Shown piece after piece: positions 51,000 through 60,275 of a stretch of 64,000 nucleotides of DNA. Source of the stretch: Candidatus Aphodovivens excrementavium (GTDB lineage Bacteria; Actinomycetota; Coriobacteriia; Coriobacteriales; Eggerthellaceae); assembly GCA_018715935.1 (NCBI GenBank), contig DVKR01000029.1, forward strand, positions 154,851-218,850, given 5' to 3'. Both the position numbers and the translations under genes were made by a program. Numbering within the stretch: position 1 is the first letter of the stretch; each line of letters opens with the position of its first letter. The notes below the pieces were generated by a model, which did no database searches, was not told where the DNA came from, and worked only from the letters and a program-made list of their open reading frames with translations.

Positions 51000-52091
51000 A
51001 TGTACGGCATTCGCGACGTGCTGCTGCGCCAGGAGCGTGGCGACTACTCTGAGCACCTTATCGAGGGCTCGTATCAATTGGACTGCTCGATGGGCTCCAA
51101 CCCCTACGGCACGCCGCCCCTTTCGCTTCCCCAGGACGTAGCTTCGGCGCTGAGCCTGTATCCGCATTCCGACGAGGAGCTTATCGAGCTAATTCGTGGG
51201 CGCTTTGCCGAGGTGCTTCCCTTGGCCGACGACATGATTGCCTTTTCGTGCGGCTCCATCGGCACCGTGATGACGCTTTCGCGCATGTGTCTTGAGCCGG
51301 GTAAGACGGTGGTCTGCATGGCGCCCACCTTCACGGCGGCAACGGACGACATGGTCACCTACGAGGTGAACTTCCATCGCGTGTATTTGCGCCCGGAAAA
51401 CAACTACAAGTTCTGTGTCGACGACATGCTTGACGCCGTGCGCAGCAACCCCGGGGCGTTCGTGTACATTGACAATCCAAACAACCCTACCGGTCAGGTG
51501 TTTCCCCTTGCCGAGGTGAGGCAGGTCGTTGAGGCGGCGCGCGAGGCAGGGTCGTTCATCGTGATGGACGAGGCCTACGGCGACTACATGCCCGACGAAG
51601 AGTCGGCGCTTAACCTGGTGCCCGAGTTCGACAACCTGGCAGTCGTGCGCACGTTCTCTAAGGCGTGCGGCGAGGCCGGCATCCGTTTGGGATACTGCAT
51701 CGCGCAGGCTCCGATTATGGAAGCCTTCCACAAGGTCAACATCCCCTTCTCCAAAAGCTCGGTTGCCGATGCGCTTGCCATTCAAACGCTGCAGTCGGAG
51801 TGGGCGCTACGCACGCGCGACAGAGTGCGTGAAGACAAGCCTAAGCTGATGGAGGCCTTGAAAGAATGCAAAACGCTCAAGATGGCGCAGACCGATTGCG
51901 GAGTGCCCATCTCGATGCTCTACGTCGAGGACGAATGTTTCGATTTGGAAAAAACGCTCTTGTGCGCTGGAGTGCGTGTGGTAACCTGTAGTGGCTATGA
52001 CGGGTTGGGGCAAAATGCGATTCGCATCAACCTCCACGAAGACATGGAAACGTTGGTTGCTTTGATTCGAAAGGCAGACGAACTTGCGTAA
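51000..52091 (+). CDS. PLP-dependent aminotransferase (class I/II, HisC-like)
   Basis: A 363-residue fold-type I PLP enzyme. DNPNNPTGQV (substrate/cofactor Asn), MDEAYGDY (Asp and Tyr on PLP) and TFSKACGEAGIRLGY with the Schiff-base Lys are clear, and the C-terminal Arg in AIRINL binds the carboxylate. It resembles histidinol-phosphate aminotransferase, but no his genes are near and its true substrate is uncertain. AAAGGA at 50988-50993 favours the ATG at 51000 over an in-frame ATG at 50985. A transporter gene follows after a hairpin-containing gap. Confidence 0.88.
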   Translation: MYGIRDVLLRQERGDYSEHLIEGSYQLDCSMGSNPYGTPPLSLPQDVASALSLYPHSDEELIELIRGRFAEVLPLADDMIAFSCGSIGTVMTLSRMCLEPGKTVVCMAPTFTAATDDMVTYEVNFHRVYLRPENNYKFCVDDMLDAVRSNPGAFVYIDNPNNPTGQVFPLAEVRQVVEAAREAGSFIVMDEAYGDYMPDEESALNLVPEFDNLAVVRTFSKACGEAGIRLGYCIAQAPIMEAFHKVNIPFSKSSVADALAIQTLQSEWALRTRDRVREDKPKLMEALKECKTLKMAQTDCGVPISMLYVEDECFDLEKTLLCAGVRVVTCSGYDGLGQNAIRINLHEDMETLVALIRKADELA

Positions 52092-52169
52092 GTTTCAGCA
52101 TGCATACTGGTTTTACTTTACGGGGTCAAATTAGTCGGCACGCTGTACTGTCATACTCATTGATGCATG

Positions 52170-52197
52170 CAGGGCGCCGACAAGGCGCCCTGTTTGT
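52170..52197 (+). terminator. Hairpin upstream of the YkvI-type transporter gene
   Basis: CAGGGCGCC / GGCGCCCTG (52170-52178 / 52184-52192) with loop GACAA, followed by TTTGT. It can end the aminotransferase transcript or act as an attenuator for the transporter. Complementary octamers GCATGCAT and ATGCATGC flank the region before it. Confidence 0.65.
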
Positions 52198-52276
52198 ATA
52201 TAAGGAGGGGAAGAATGCGCAGCGATTCGGCTGCGGTTTCTTCCGAAGTCTTGCAAAAGAAAAGAGAGGAAACACC

Positions 52277-53515
52277 ATGGCAAGTGAAACGAAGCAGAAT
52301 TCGGCGGCGGTGGGGTCGTCAAGCGGTCAGGGAAGCCTCGGTCCTGATGGAGTTCCAACCGATGTTCTCGGCGGCGTTGTGAAGCTCGGCAACGTAGTAA
52401 AGTTTTCGGGTGCGTTCATCGCGTTCATGATTGGCTCGGGGTACGCGTCGGGTCAGGAGATCATGCAGTTCTTTACCGCGTACGGCATCTGGTCCATTGG
52501 AGGCTTGCTCATTGCAATGATTTTATTTGCATGGCTCGGCAAGGTTCTTATGAACTACGGTTACCGTCATCGGGACTTAGGCTCCGATGAGATGGCAGAC
52601 ACGAGCTTCCGCTACTACTGCGGCAAATACTTCGGCGCGTTTCTCGCGTGGTTCATTCCGGTGTTCCTCTTGCTTGTTTGTATTGTCATGACTTCCGGCG
52701 CGGGTGCTACGCTTGCCCAGTATTTTGGGCTTCCCACCTGGGTCGGTTCGTTGGGCATGTGCATTTTGGTGTTCATCACCAACCTGTTTGGCTTCAAGCG
52801 CATCGTTGACATTGTGGGTGCGTTGGGGCCTCTGACCATTATCTTCTCCATCGTGATTGCCATATTCGCCATTGCCAGCAACCCGGAGGGTTTGGCGAAC
52901 ATTGGGCAGAAGGCCGACGTGCTGGCAACGGTGGCGAACGCGACGAATGGCGCGCCGCTGTGGGCGCTTGCCGGCTTGCTGTATGTGGCCTACAACATGG
53001 CGGGCGCGGTGCCGTTCCTTACGCAAACGGGCGGCATTGCCTCTTCTGCACGCGAAGCGAAATGGGGGGCACTGCTGGGTGGTGTCATGTTTATTGCCGC
53101 CGGCCTGCTGATGAACCTCGCCCTTCTGTGCTACATCGACGACGTTGCGGCGCTGGAAGTTCCCACGCTGTTCTTGTCTGATCTTATCAGCCCGGTGGTA
53201 AGCGTTATTTTCGCCATCATTCTGCTGGACGAGATCTATTCCACGGCAGCTCCCATGATGTGGACGGCGGTTAACCGCTTTGTGCCTGACGGTACGGTGC
53301 GCAACCGCATCGCTCATGCCGTCGCTGCGGTTATCGTGCTGGCGGTGGTTTTAAGCCCGCTCTCCTACAGCCAGCTGCTGGGCATCATTTACCCGTACAC
53401 CGGCTACATCGGCATCGTGTTTATCGCGTGCGTAATCGTTCGTCAATGCATTGAGCTGCGCAACAAGCGCAAGGGCTTGCCGGTTGAGACGCCCCTATTC
53501 CAGAAAAAGCAGTAA
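52277..53515 (+). CDS. YkvI-family membrane transporter
   Basis: A 412-residue polytopic protein with about ten helices, resembling YkvI proteins of the APC/LeuT-fold superfamily. A glycine-rich unwound segment in the first helix (FMIGSGYASGQEIMQFFTAYG) fits a LeuT-like substrate site. The hydrophilic N-terminus of about 45 residues is longer than usual. ATG at 52277 has AGAGAGGA; earlier in-frame starts would read through the hairpin at 52170. The solute is unknown, possibly an amino acid given the aminotransferase gene before it. Confidence 0.8.
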   Translation: MASETKQNSAAVGSSSGQGSLGPDGVPTDVLGGVVKLGNVVKFSGAFIAFMIGSGYASGQEIMQFFTAYGIWSIGGLLIAMILFAWLGKVLMNYGYRHRDLGSDEMADTSFRYYCGKYFGAFLAWFIPVFLLLVCIVMTSGAGATLAQYFGLPTWVGSLGMCILVFITNLFGFKRIVDIVGALGPLTIIFSIVIAIFAIASNPEGLANIGQKADVLATVANATNGAPLWALAGLLYVAYNMAGAVPFLTQTGGIASSAREAKWGALLGGVMFIAAGLLMNLALLCYIDDVAALEVPTLFLSDLISPVVSVIFAIILLDEIYSTAAPMMWTAVNRFVPDGTVRNRIAHAVAAVIVLAVVLSPLSYSQLLGIIYPYTGYIGIVFIACVIVRQCIELRNKRKGLPVETPLFQKKQ

Positions 53516-53843
53516 AGACTGTCGCCTTGCGCGGGACGGCAAGGCGGCTCGGCTCGTTTCACCGGCCTCTTCCCGTAGCGCCCGTCCCGCGTAGGTTGGC
53601 GATCTGCCGGACGAAAAAACCGTTTGTGGAGTGAACCGCCTCCCATTTCTTGGATGCGAGAAATGGGAGGCGTTCTTGTGTGGCGTGCCCATTTTTCGGC
53701 AGGCGTCGGTTTTTCTTGGATGCGAGAAATAGGGGGCGTTCTTGTGTCGGGAGGTTCGATTTTTTGTGGTACTATAACGAACAAACGTTTGATATTGGCA
53801 TTTGGGGCTAAAACAAAAACGGTAGAGATGCGGAAGGGGCGTT
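53516..53843 (+). repeat. Intergenic region with two repeated hairpins before ruvC
   Basis: No gene is visible. A terminator-type hairpin with a 14-bp perfect stem CGCCTCCCATTTCT / AGAAATGGGAGGCG (53637-53650 / 53659-53672) is followed by a second copy of its loop and 3-prime half at 53711-53747, 66 bp on, including the trailing CGTTCTTGTGT. A related stem is found at 26617-26650. A TATAAC -10-like element near 53773 may start ruvC transcription. Confidence 0.75.
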
Positions 53844-54443
53844 GTGGCACAGCATGCGGCTCGCATAGTCTTAGGCATAGACCCCGGGCTGGCGAACACC
53901 GGCTGGGGCGTAGTTGCCCAGCAAGGGTCTCGGCTCTCCTGCGTTGCATACGGCTGCATATCAACGGATGCGGCAACGCCCCTTGCGCAGCGCCTGCGCG
54001 TTGTACACGAGCAAATGGGTGCAGTTATCGACACTTACGGCCCAAGCTGTGTAGGAATTGAAACCGTGTGGTTCGGGCAGAACATCACGGCCGCGTTTGC
54101 AACGGGGCAGTCGCGCGGAGCTGCGCTGGTTGCCTGCGCCGAGCGCAACGTGGATGTGGGAGAATTCACTCCGCGTCAGATAAAGCTGGCGGTGGTTGGC
54201 ACGGGCGCGGCGGAAAAAGAGCAGGTTCAGTACATGGTTCAAAAACTGCTGCATCTTCCGCACGCTCCCAAGCCCGATCACGCCTCCGACGCGCTTGCAG
54301 CCGCAATCTGCTATACCACTCATGACGGGCCTGGTGGCGCAGCAGGTTTTTCGGGAAGCAAGTTTGACTCGCTGGTGCAAGCGGCCATTGCGCGCGATGA
54401 GGCGCAGCGGGCTCAGCGCAGTACGATAAAGAAGGGGCAGTAA
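53844..54443 (+). CDS. ruvC: Holliday junction endonuclease RuvC
   Basis: A 199-residue resolvase. Catalytic acids lie in LGIDPGLANTGWG, GIETVWFGQN and PDHASDALAAAIC, as in the RNase H-like RuvC fold. The last 30 residues extend beyond the usual core. The GTG start has GAAGGGG before it. The stop shares one base with the ruvA start, giving a ruvC-ruvA-ruvB operon. Confidence 0.96.
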   Translation: MAQHAARIVLGIDPGLANTGWGVVAQQGSRLSCVAYGCISTDAATPLAQRLRVVHEQMGAVIDTYGPSCVGIETVWFGQNITAAFATGQSRGAALVACAERNVDVGEFTPRQIKLAVVGTGAAEKEQVQYMVQKLLHLPHAPKPDHASDALAAAICYTTHDGPGGAAGFSGSKFDSLVQAAIARDEAQRAQRSTIKKGQ

Positions 54444-55054
54444 TGATTGCGTTTCTCAAAGGCGTACTGGCGGCTAAAACCGCCCTGTCTGCATATATCG
54501 AGGTGCAAGGAGTTGGCTTTGCGGTGGGCATGTCGCAGGCGAGCTTGGCAAAACTGCCAGAGACGGGCCAGCCGGTGCAGGTCTACACGCATTTGCACGT
54601 GAGAGAAGACGAAATGTCGCTGTACGGCTTTCTCTCTTTGGAAGAGCAAACTCTTTTCGAGCAGCTTATCGGCGTGAGCGGCGTGGGGCCTAAAGTGGCG
54701 CTGGCAGCCCTGTCGGCGTTCTCGTCACCTCGCGATCTGGCATCCGCTATTGCCGCTCAGGACGTAGCGGCGGTGCAGCGTATACCGGGGGTGGGAAAAA
54801 AGACCGCGTCACGCATTATCTTGGAGCTGAAGGGATCCCTCGATCAGGGCTTCGACCAGCTCTTTGGCGCCGATGGGCAGCCGGCGCCTGCGGCATCCGC
54901 TCAGGGCGAAGCGCTTAAGGGCGCACGAGAGGCGCTATTGTCGATGGGCTTCACCCCTGCAGAAGTTGATCTTTCCTTGAAGGGAGCGCCGGAAGAGGCT
55001 TCCGCAGAAGCACTGCTAAAATACGCTTTGAAACGATTGGGAACCGCGTCGTAG
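54443..55054 (+). CDS. ruvA: Holliday junction branch migration protein RuvA
   Basis: A 203-residue tetramer-forming DNA-binding protein. It has an OB-fold N-terminus (MIAFLKGVLAAK), two helix-hairpin-helix motifs (LIGVSGVGPKVAL and IPGVGKKTASRI) and a C-terminal domain III that contacts RuvB (LLSMGFTPAEVD). It is translationally coupled to ruvC and followed by ruvB after 27 bp. Confidence 0.97.
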   Translation: MIAFLKGVLAAKTALSAYIEVQGVGFAVGMSQASLAKLPETGQPVQVYTHLHVREDEMSLYGFLSLEEQTLFEQLIGVSGVGPKVALAALSAFSSPRDLASAIAAQDVAAVQRIPGVGKKTASRIILELKGSLDQGFDQLFGADGQPAPAASAQGEALKGAREALLSMGFTPAEVDLSLKGAPEEASAEALLKYALKRLGTAS

Positions 55055-55081
55055 GATACAGGCGGGTGCAACGAAGGTACT

Positions 55082-56200
55082 ATGGCTGAAAATGGCGTGA
55101 AACTAGAAGGGGTAGTTTTCGAGGCCGCCGGAGGAGCGGCTGGCGCTGCTGCGGGCGCTGAGGGCGCATGTGGCGCGCATGCGGTAGACGCGCGGCAGCG
55201 AACTATGTCTGCCGAGCTTCAAGAAGACGACCTTGCATTCGATCGCAGCTTGCGTCCGAAGTATTTAAGCGACTATCTCGGCCAAACGAAGATCAAAGAG
55301 TCGCTTGGCATTCTTATCGAAGCGGCTCAGGCGCGTGGCGACGTGGTGGATCACATTCTGTTTTCCGGCCCTCCGGGCTTGGGAAAAACCACGTTGGCGC
55401 AGGTGGTGGCAAACGAACTTGGTGCCAACATTCGCACGACCAGCGGCCCTGCCATCGAGCGCACCGGTGATTTGGCGGCGATTCTTACCAATCTCGAAGA
55501 GGGCGACGTGCTGTTCATCGACGAGATCCATCGGCTCAACCGCATGGTGGAAGAGGTGCTTTATCCCGCTCTGGAAGATTTCGCGCTGGATATCGTGGTG
55601 GGCAAAGGCCCGGCAGCGCGTTCTATCCGGCTGGATCTTCCGCGCTTCACGCTTATCGGGGCCACCACGCGCACCGGGCTGCTTACCGGGCCTTTGCGCG
55701 ACCGGTTCGGCATCGCATTTAGGCTGCAATACTACACTCCCGATGAGCTGGCAGACATCGTGCGCAGGTCTGCGCGCATTTTGGGCGTCGAGGTCGCGCA
55801 AGATGGCGCCTTGGAGATCGCGCGCCGCAGTAGAGGCACGCCGCGTTTGGCGAACAGGCTGCTTAAGCGGGTGCGGGATTGGGCGCAAGTTCGAGGCGAC
55901 GGCGGCATAACCGAAGATGTTGCCGCAGAGGCGCTGAGCTTTTTCGAGGTAGATGCCCTGGGGTTGGATGCAGTGGACAACCGCCTTCTGGAGCTGCTTG
56001 CCGTGCAGTTTTCCGGCAGGCCGGTGGGTCTGGGCACTCTTGCCTCGGCGCTTTCGGAAGACACCGACACGGTGGAAGACGTCTACGAGCCCTATCTGAT
56101 GCAGCAGGGGCTTATGGTGCGCACGCCGAAAGGGCGTCAGGCAACCGCGCGTACCTACGAACATCTCGGCATGGTGCCGCCTGACGGTTTTGGCGCATAG
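55082..56200 (+). CDS. ruvB: Holliday junction helicase motor RuvB
   Basis: A 372-residue AAA+ motor. Walker [12 protein letters not shown], Walker [11 protein letters not shown], sensor 1 [18 protein letters not shown] and the winged-helix C-terminus ([18 protein letters not shown]) are present. The first 42 residues are an Ala/Gly-rich tail not found in most RuvB proteins; an ATG at 55205 would remove it and give the usual length, so the true start is uncertain. Confidence 0.96.
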   Translation: MAENGVKLEGVVFEAAGGAAGAAAGAEGACGAHAVDARQRTMSAELQEDDLAFDRSLRPKYLSDYLGQTKIKESLGILIEAAQARGDVVDHILFSGPPGLGKTTLAQVVANELGANIRTTSGPAIERTGDLAAILTNLEEGDVLFIDEIHRLNRMVEEVLYPALEDFALDIVVGKGPAARSIRLDLPRFTLIGATTRTGLLTGPLRDRFGIAFRLQYYTPDELADIVRRSARILGVEVAQDGALEIARRSRGTPRLANRLLKRVRDWAQVRGDGGITEDVAAEALSFFEVDALGLDAVDNRLLELLAVQFSGRPVGLGTLASALSEDTDTVEDVYEPYLMQQGLMVRTPKGRQATARTYEHLGMVPPDGFGA

Positions 56201-56212
56201 GAGGGACGCATA

Positions 56213-56812
56213 ATGTTCGAGCGCGATTATCTCATGAGGCTGATTCTGGGGTATTTTCAGACCATAACGATAGTTATTCGCCGTGGCAAAAAGGAGAAAG
56301 ACCCTGAAGGTGCGGCGAATTTGCTCGAGCAGGCAATTGGCCAGGCAACCGAAATAGACGCCGATGTGCTGCTGTCGCTGTCTCCCGAGTCAATTGCCGG
56401 CATTCTCCAGGTTTCGGGTACCGATCCGAAGGTGATCGGCTACGTGGCGCAGGGTCTGCTGCTTGAGTCGCACTACCTCATGCTTGCCTACGACTTCGAA
56501 CGGGCGGAACTGCGTGAGCAGCAGGCGCACGCCTTGGCGGACGCGTATGGAATCGATCTTCCCGACGACCCTGCCGAAGCAGAGCATCTGCTCTACGAGG
56601 CGGCTGAGCAGGGGCTTGCTGACGACGATCCTGCAGAAGGGGCATCGCATCCCGGTGAGGAAGGGGAGCCGTTTGCCGAAGGAGTACGCAAGGCTCACGA
56701 TGCAGCGTATTATCAAGATGCCGATTCTTCGGCGCGTTTTGACCCTGACGCCCCGCTCATGCAGCAGGAATTGCATGAGCGGGGAAGCTTTGGGTGGGAG
56801 TCGCGCTCGTAG
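56213..56812 (+). CDS. Uncharacterised acidic protein downstream of ruvB
   Basis: A 199-residue soluble protein with no family I can name. The first 110 residues look helical and folded (YLMRLILGYFQTITIVIRRG, then an ESIAGILQ segment). The remainder is acidic and low-complexity, ending QQELHERGSFGWESRS. It begins 12 bp after ruvB and is probably in the same operon. Immediately after its stop, another frame enters a seven-unit 15-bp repeat, so a frameshift would append a repetitive Ser-Gly-Gly-Leu-rich tail. Confidence 0.75.
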   Translation: MFERDYLMRLILGYFQTITIVIRRGKKEKDPEGAANLLEQAIGQATEIDADVLLSLSPESIAGILQVSGTDPKVIGYVAQGLLLESHYLMLAYDFERAELREQQAHALADAYGIDLPDDPAEAEHLLYEAAEQGLADDDPAEGASHPGEEGEPFAEGVRKAHDAAYYQDADSSARFDPDAPLMQQELHERGSFGWESRS

Positions 56813-56819
56813 GGGTCTG

Positions 56820-56924
56820 CGCTCAGGTGGTTTGAGCTCAGGCGGTCTGCACTCAGGTGGTTTTAGCTCAGGTAGTTTGCGCTCAGGCGGTTTGAACTCG
56901 GGTGATTTGCGCTCAGGTAGTTTG
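56820..56924 (+). repeat. Seven-unit 15-bp tandem repeat
   Basis: Seven units of the form GCTCAGGYGGTTTGM, with scattered substitutions, in a perfect 15-bp register. In the plus frame open from about 56776 to 57086 they encode pentapeptides of type LRSGG/LSSGG/LNSGD. In the minus strand they read as PPELK-like units. No start signal clearly assigns the repeat to a gene. Confidence 0.85.
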
Positions 56925-57146
56925 AACGTGGAGGGCCGCATGGGTGCGTCCCGACGCCCGTTATCTTGCCGCATCATTAACTGGCTCGTGCTCGAAAAAG
57001 GTGAGATTAAGGCTCTTGCGGCAAAGCGAGAAATATTCGGTTTAAACAGGAAAACTCATCTGTTTTCGCATCAGAATAGCGTATAGTATGCCACGTGCTC
57101 TCGAAGTGAGGGCAGTGTTGCCGCCATGCAGCACGAAGCGCTAATC

Positions 57147-57165
57147 CCCCTGAAAAGATCAGGGG
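57147..57165 (+). promoter_or_regulatory. Hairpin at the cspA ribosome site
   Basis: CCCCTGA / TCAGGGG (57147-57153 / 57159-57165) with an AAAGA loop sits 19 bases before the cspA ATG, directly against the AAGGAAAGAGG ribosome site. This is suitable for temperature-dependent translation control. Confidence 0.5.
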
Positions 57166-57183
57166 AAGGAAAGAGGATTGAAA

Positions 57184-57387
57184 ATGGCGGAAGGCGTTGT
57201 TAAGTGGTTCAACCCCGAGAAGGGCTATGGATTCATCTCCCAGAACGACGGTGAAGATCTGTTCGTGCACTTCTCTGAGATCAAAATGGATGGTTTTAAG
57301 ACTCTCGACGAGGGTCAGCGTGTGTCGTTCGACGTGACCACCGGTCAAAACGGCAAGCTTCAGGCAAGCAACGTGGTGAAGCTCTAG
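57184..57387 (+). CDS. cspA: Cold-shock protein
   Basis: A 67-residue CSD protein with both RNA-binding motifs, KGYGFISQ (RNP1) and DLFVHFSEI (RNP2), and the opening [10 protein letters not shown]. It binds single-stranded RNA and DNA as a chaperone or antiterminator. ATG at 57184 follows an A/G-rich ribosome site; an in-frame TTG at 57178 is unlikely. A terminator begins at 57413. Confidence 0.96.
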   Translation: MAEGVVKWFNPEKGYGFISQNDGEDLFVHFSEIKMDGFKTLDEGQRVSFDVTTGQNGKLQASNVVKL

Positions 57388-57700
57388 CGCATTTCACATA
57401 GCACGAATGCCGATGGCTCCGCTTGTGCGGGGCCATTTTTGTTGCTGGCGAAACTCGGGTGACAGGTTAAACCTGCAGTTGAAATGCCCGCTTATTAGGG
57501 CCATTTTTGTTGCTGGCGAAACCGTGCGGCGGGGGAAAGAGACAGGCGGTGCCGCCTATGCGGAGCCGTTATTGTTGCTGCTCAGGCGATGCTTGATCTT
57601 CAGCGATGTGGGCAGCCCGTGCGGGAGCATCCATCAAGAAAGGGGCGGCTGCGCGAAGCGTTATAATGCCACAGGAATTCGCGAGTACAAAGGATGGTTC
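57388..57700 (+). repeat. cspA terminator and three imperfect about 65-bp repeats
   Basis: A terminator ATGGCTCCGC / GCGGGGCCAT with TTTTT (57413-57441) begins the gap. A perfect 25-bp block that includes its 3-prime arm and T run occurs at 57430-57454 and again at 57498-57522, and a degenerate third copy starts near 57562. Spacings are 68 and 64 bp. The rest holds a TATAAT at 57662-57667 and AAAGGATGG before queA. No gene is visible. Confidence 0.8.
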
Positions 57701-58789
57701 ATGAGGACTGACGACTTCGATTACGATTTGCCCCAAGAGCTGATTGCTCAAGAGCCTGCGACTGTCCGCGATGCCTGTCGTCTTCTGGTGATGGATCGCC
57801 GGACGGGCGCACTGGAAGACCGCATCTTCCATGATATAGGGGAGTATTTGCGTCCGGGCGATCTGCTCGTTGCTAACGAAACGCGCGTTATGCCTGCTCG
57901 GTTGCTGGGATCGAAGCGGGAAACGGGCGGAGCGGCGGAAGTGTTCTTGCTGCGCGAGGTATTCGGGCGCGAGCCGAAAACCAATAGCTCGGCGCTTTGG
58001 GAGGCGCTTGTTCGACCCGGACGACGTTTGAAGCCAGGGGCTTTGGTGGACTTCGCCAATGCGGCAGGCGAAGTGGTCCTCTCTGCCGAGGTGATCGATT
58101 GGGTTGAGGAAAAAGGCGACGGGGGAAAAGGCGAGCGTTTGGTGCGCTTGACCACGCCGCTGCCTTCTCTCGACGAGGCGTTGCATGCGGTGGGTCACAC
58201 GCCGCTTCCCCCCTACATTAAAGACTATGCGGGCGATGAGGAACTGTATCAGACGGTGTACTCGACGCGAGAGCGCTCTGCCGCAGCGCCTACGGCGGGC
58301 TTGCACTTCACGCCCGAGCTTATCGCCCGGCTGAAAGAGGCAGGCGTGCGCTGGGAAACCGTCGAGCTTGAGGTTGGCCTGGACACGTTCCGCCTTGTGG
58401 ACGAAGACGATCCCGAGCAGCATAAGATCCATACGGAGTACTACACCGTTCCGCAGCGAACCGTTGATGCGGTGGCCGAAGCCAAAGCGCAAGGAGGCAG
58501 GGTCATTGCCGTGGGAACAACGAGCGTGCGAAGCCTTGAGAGCGCGTGGGATGCCGAAGCCGGCAGCATCACGGCGCGGGACAGGGAGGCGACGTCGCTG
58601 TATATCCTGCCAGGGTATCGCTATAACGTCGTTGACGGGCTTATCACGAACTTCCATGTGCCGCGTTCGACCCTCATGATGCTGGTGAGTGCGTTTTCGA
58701 CGCGCGAGAACATTTTGGCGGCGTATCGTCATGCCGTTGACGAAAGGTATCGTTTCTTCTCGTTCGGTGACGCCATGTTCATCATCTAG
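57701..58789 (+). CDS. queA: S-adenosylmethionine:tRNA ribosyltransferase-isomerase
   Basis: A 362-residue enzyme of queuosine synthesis that adds the epoxycyclopentanediol group to tRNA using SAM. MRTDDFDYDLPQELIAQEP, the catalytic-region APTAGLHFTPELI and ITNFHVPRSTLMMLVSAF are diagnostic. Length is standard. The ATG at 57701 has AAAGGATGG; the frame is open further upstream but has no coding character there. It stands alone; tgt is not in the window. Confidence 0.97.
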   Translation: MRTDDFDYDLPQELIAQEPATVRDACRLLVMDRRTGALEDRIFHDIGEYLRPGDLLVANETRVMPARLLGSKRETGGAAEVFLLREVFGREPKTNSSALWEALVRPGRRLKPGALVDFANAAGEVVLSAEVIDWVEEKGDGGKGERLVRLTTPLPSLDEALHAVGHTPLPPYIKDYAGDEELYQTVYSTRERSAAAPTAGLHFTPELIARLKEAGVRWETVELEVGLDTFRLVDEDDPEQHKIHTEYYTVPQRTVDAVAEAKAQGGRVIAVGTTSVRSLESAWDAEAGSITARDREATSLYILPGYRYNVVDGLITNFHVPRSTLMMLVSAFSTRENILAAYRHAVDERYRFFSFGDAMFII

Positions 58790-59078
58790 CAACGCTCATC
58801 ATTTGGCTGGGCTCGCCGTCGCGGGGCTCGCCGTCGCGGGGTTGTCGTCTAGCCAGGCTTGCCGTCAGCAGCTCAGCGGCCGTTCGTCGTCAGGGTCACA
58901 GAGGCTCGCCGTCTGGCCGGGTCTGCCGTCTATGCCGGCGGCTTGACGAGGCCGCGGCGCTGAGGCGAGCGCCCCAATCGCGGATATTTGCACGTAGTAG
59001 GCGGGTTTGTCCATTTCTTTACGTAAACTTTACGTTAAACTGGACATCCTACGTTTGAAGTGTGTTGAAAGGGATGCC
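58790..59078 (+). other. Intergenic region with a 15-bp tandem duplication
   Basis: Two tandem copies of GGGCTCGCCGTCGCG occupy about 58809-58838, followed by further GCCGTC-rich sequence. AAGGGA near 59069-59074 serves the phosphate transporter. The rest shows no gene and no clear terminator. Confidence 0.6.
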
Positions 59079-60131
59079 GTGGTCATTGAGTGGGGCATGT
59101 TCGTCTCTGAACTGATGTCTAATCCCTTGCTGCTGACAGTGACGCTGCTTAATATCGGCGTTATTATCGTGAATGGCGCAACCGATGCACCAAATGCCAT
59201 TGCGACAGTGGTTTCTACCCGGTGCATGAAGCCGACGCCCGCCATCATCATGGCGGCCGTCTGCAATTTCTTCGGATTGCTTGTTATTACACTCGTGTCG
59301 TCGGCGGTTGCCAGCACCATTTTTCATATGGTTGATTTCGGTGGGAACGATCATCAGGCCATCATCGCGCTTATGGCGGCGATGGTGGCCATTATTGTAT
59401 GGGGCGTTGCCGCTTGGGTTTTTGGTCTTCCCACAAGCCAGAGCCACTCGCTCATTGCCGGGCTTACCGGCGCTGCCATTGCGCTGCAGGGCGGCTTGGG
59501 CGGCGTCAACGGCGCTGAATGGATAAAGGTCATCTACGGGTTGGTTCTTTCGACGTTTTTGGGATTTGGTTCTGGCTGGGTGCTCACCAAGGTAATTGCG
59601 CGCATGTGCAAAAACTTCGATAGGGTCAAATCGGATCATTTCTTCCGTTGGGCTCAAATCGTCGCCGGTGCCGGCGTGGCGTTCATGCACGGTGCCCAAG
59701 ACGGTCAGAAGTTCATGGGCATTTTCATCCTGGCAATTACGCTTGCTACGGGCGTTGGTCAGGCCGACTCTTTGATCCTGCCGGTGTGGCTGATGATATT
59801 CTGTGCCCTCAACATGGGGTTGGGCACCGCTGTGGGCGGGAAGAAAATCATCAAAAGCGTTGGCATGGACATGGTGAAGATGGAGAAATACCAGGGCTTT
59901 GCTGCAAGCTTGGGGGCAACGCTGTGTTTGATGCTTGCCACCTTTACCGGCATGCCGGTTTCCACGACGCACACGAAGACAACTGCCATTATGGGAGTGG
60001 GCGCCGCTAAGCGAAAAAGCGCGGTGAAGTGGGGCGTTGCAATTGACATGGTGAAAACCTGGGTGCTTACGTTCCCGGGGTGCGGGTTGCTGGGCTTTGT
60101 GTTCGCAAAGATTTTCCTGGCGATTATGTAG
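59079..60131 (+). CDS. Inorganic phosphate transporter (PiT family)
   Basis: A 350-residue permease with about ten helices in two inverted halves. The PiT signatures are present in each half: GATDAPNAIATVVSTR near the N-terminus and GMPVSTTHTKTTAIMGVG near the C-terminus; GLPTSQSHSLIAGL is a third typical block. It moves phosphate with H+ or Na+. I give the GTG at 59079 behind AAAGGGA; an ATG at 59097 is a good alternative. The next gene encodes the DUF47 partner usual for PiT systems. Confidence 0.93.
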   Translation: MVIEWGMFVSELMSNPLLLTVTLLNIGVIIVNGATDAPNAIATVVSTRCMKPTPAIIMAAVCNFFGLLVITLVSSAVASTIFHMVDFGGNDHQAIIALMAAMVAIIVWGVAAWVFGLPTSQSHSLIAGLTGAAIALQGGLGGVNGAEWIKVIYGLVLSTFLGFGSGWVLTKVIARMCKNFDRVKSDHFFRWAQIVAGAGVAFMHGAQDGQKFMGIFILAITLATGVGQADSLILPVWLMIFCALNMGLGTAVGGKKIIKSVGMDMVKMEKYQGFAASLGATLCLMLATFTGMPVSTTHTKTTAIMGVGAAKRKSAVKWGVAIDMVKTWVLTFPGCGLLGFVFAKIFLAIM

Positions 60132-60275
60132 GTGAAGGACGGCTTCGGCAAAGAGACGGCATTGCGCTTGCGGGGCGCATGGGAGAGCTCAAGCTAACGC
60201 AGCGGAAAGGCGTTGCATGCGCAGCGCAGCGTCTTGCGCGACAGCGGTATTTGCTGTCAGGAGAAGGGGGCAGAA

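Noticed and set aside
58689..58946. Small protein in the queA-to-phosphate-transporter gap
   Set aside because: It is mainly an out-of-frame shadow of queA followed by repeat-encoded sequence, without a ribosome site.
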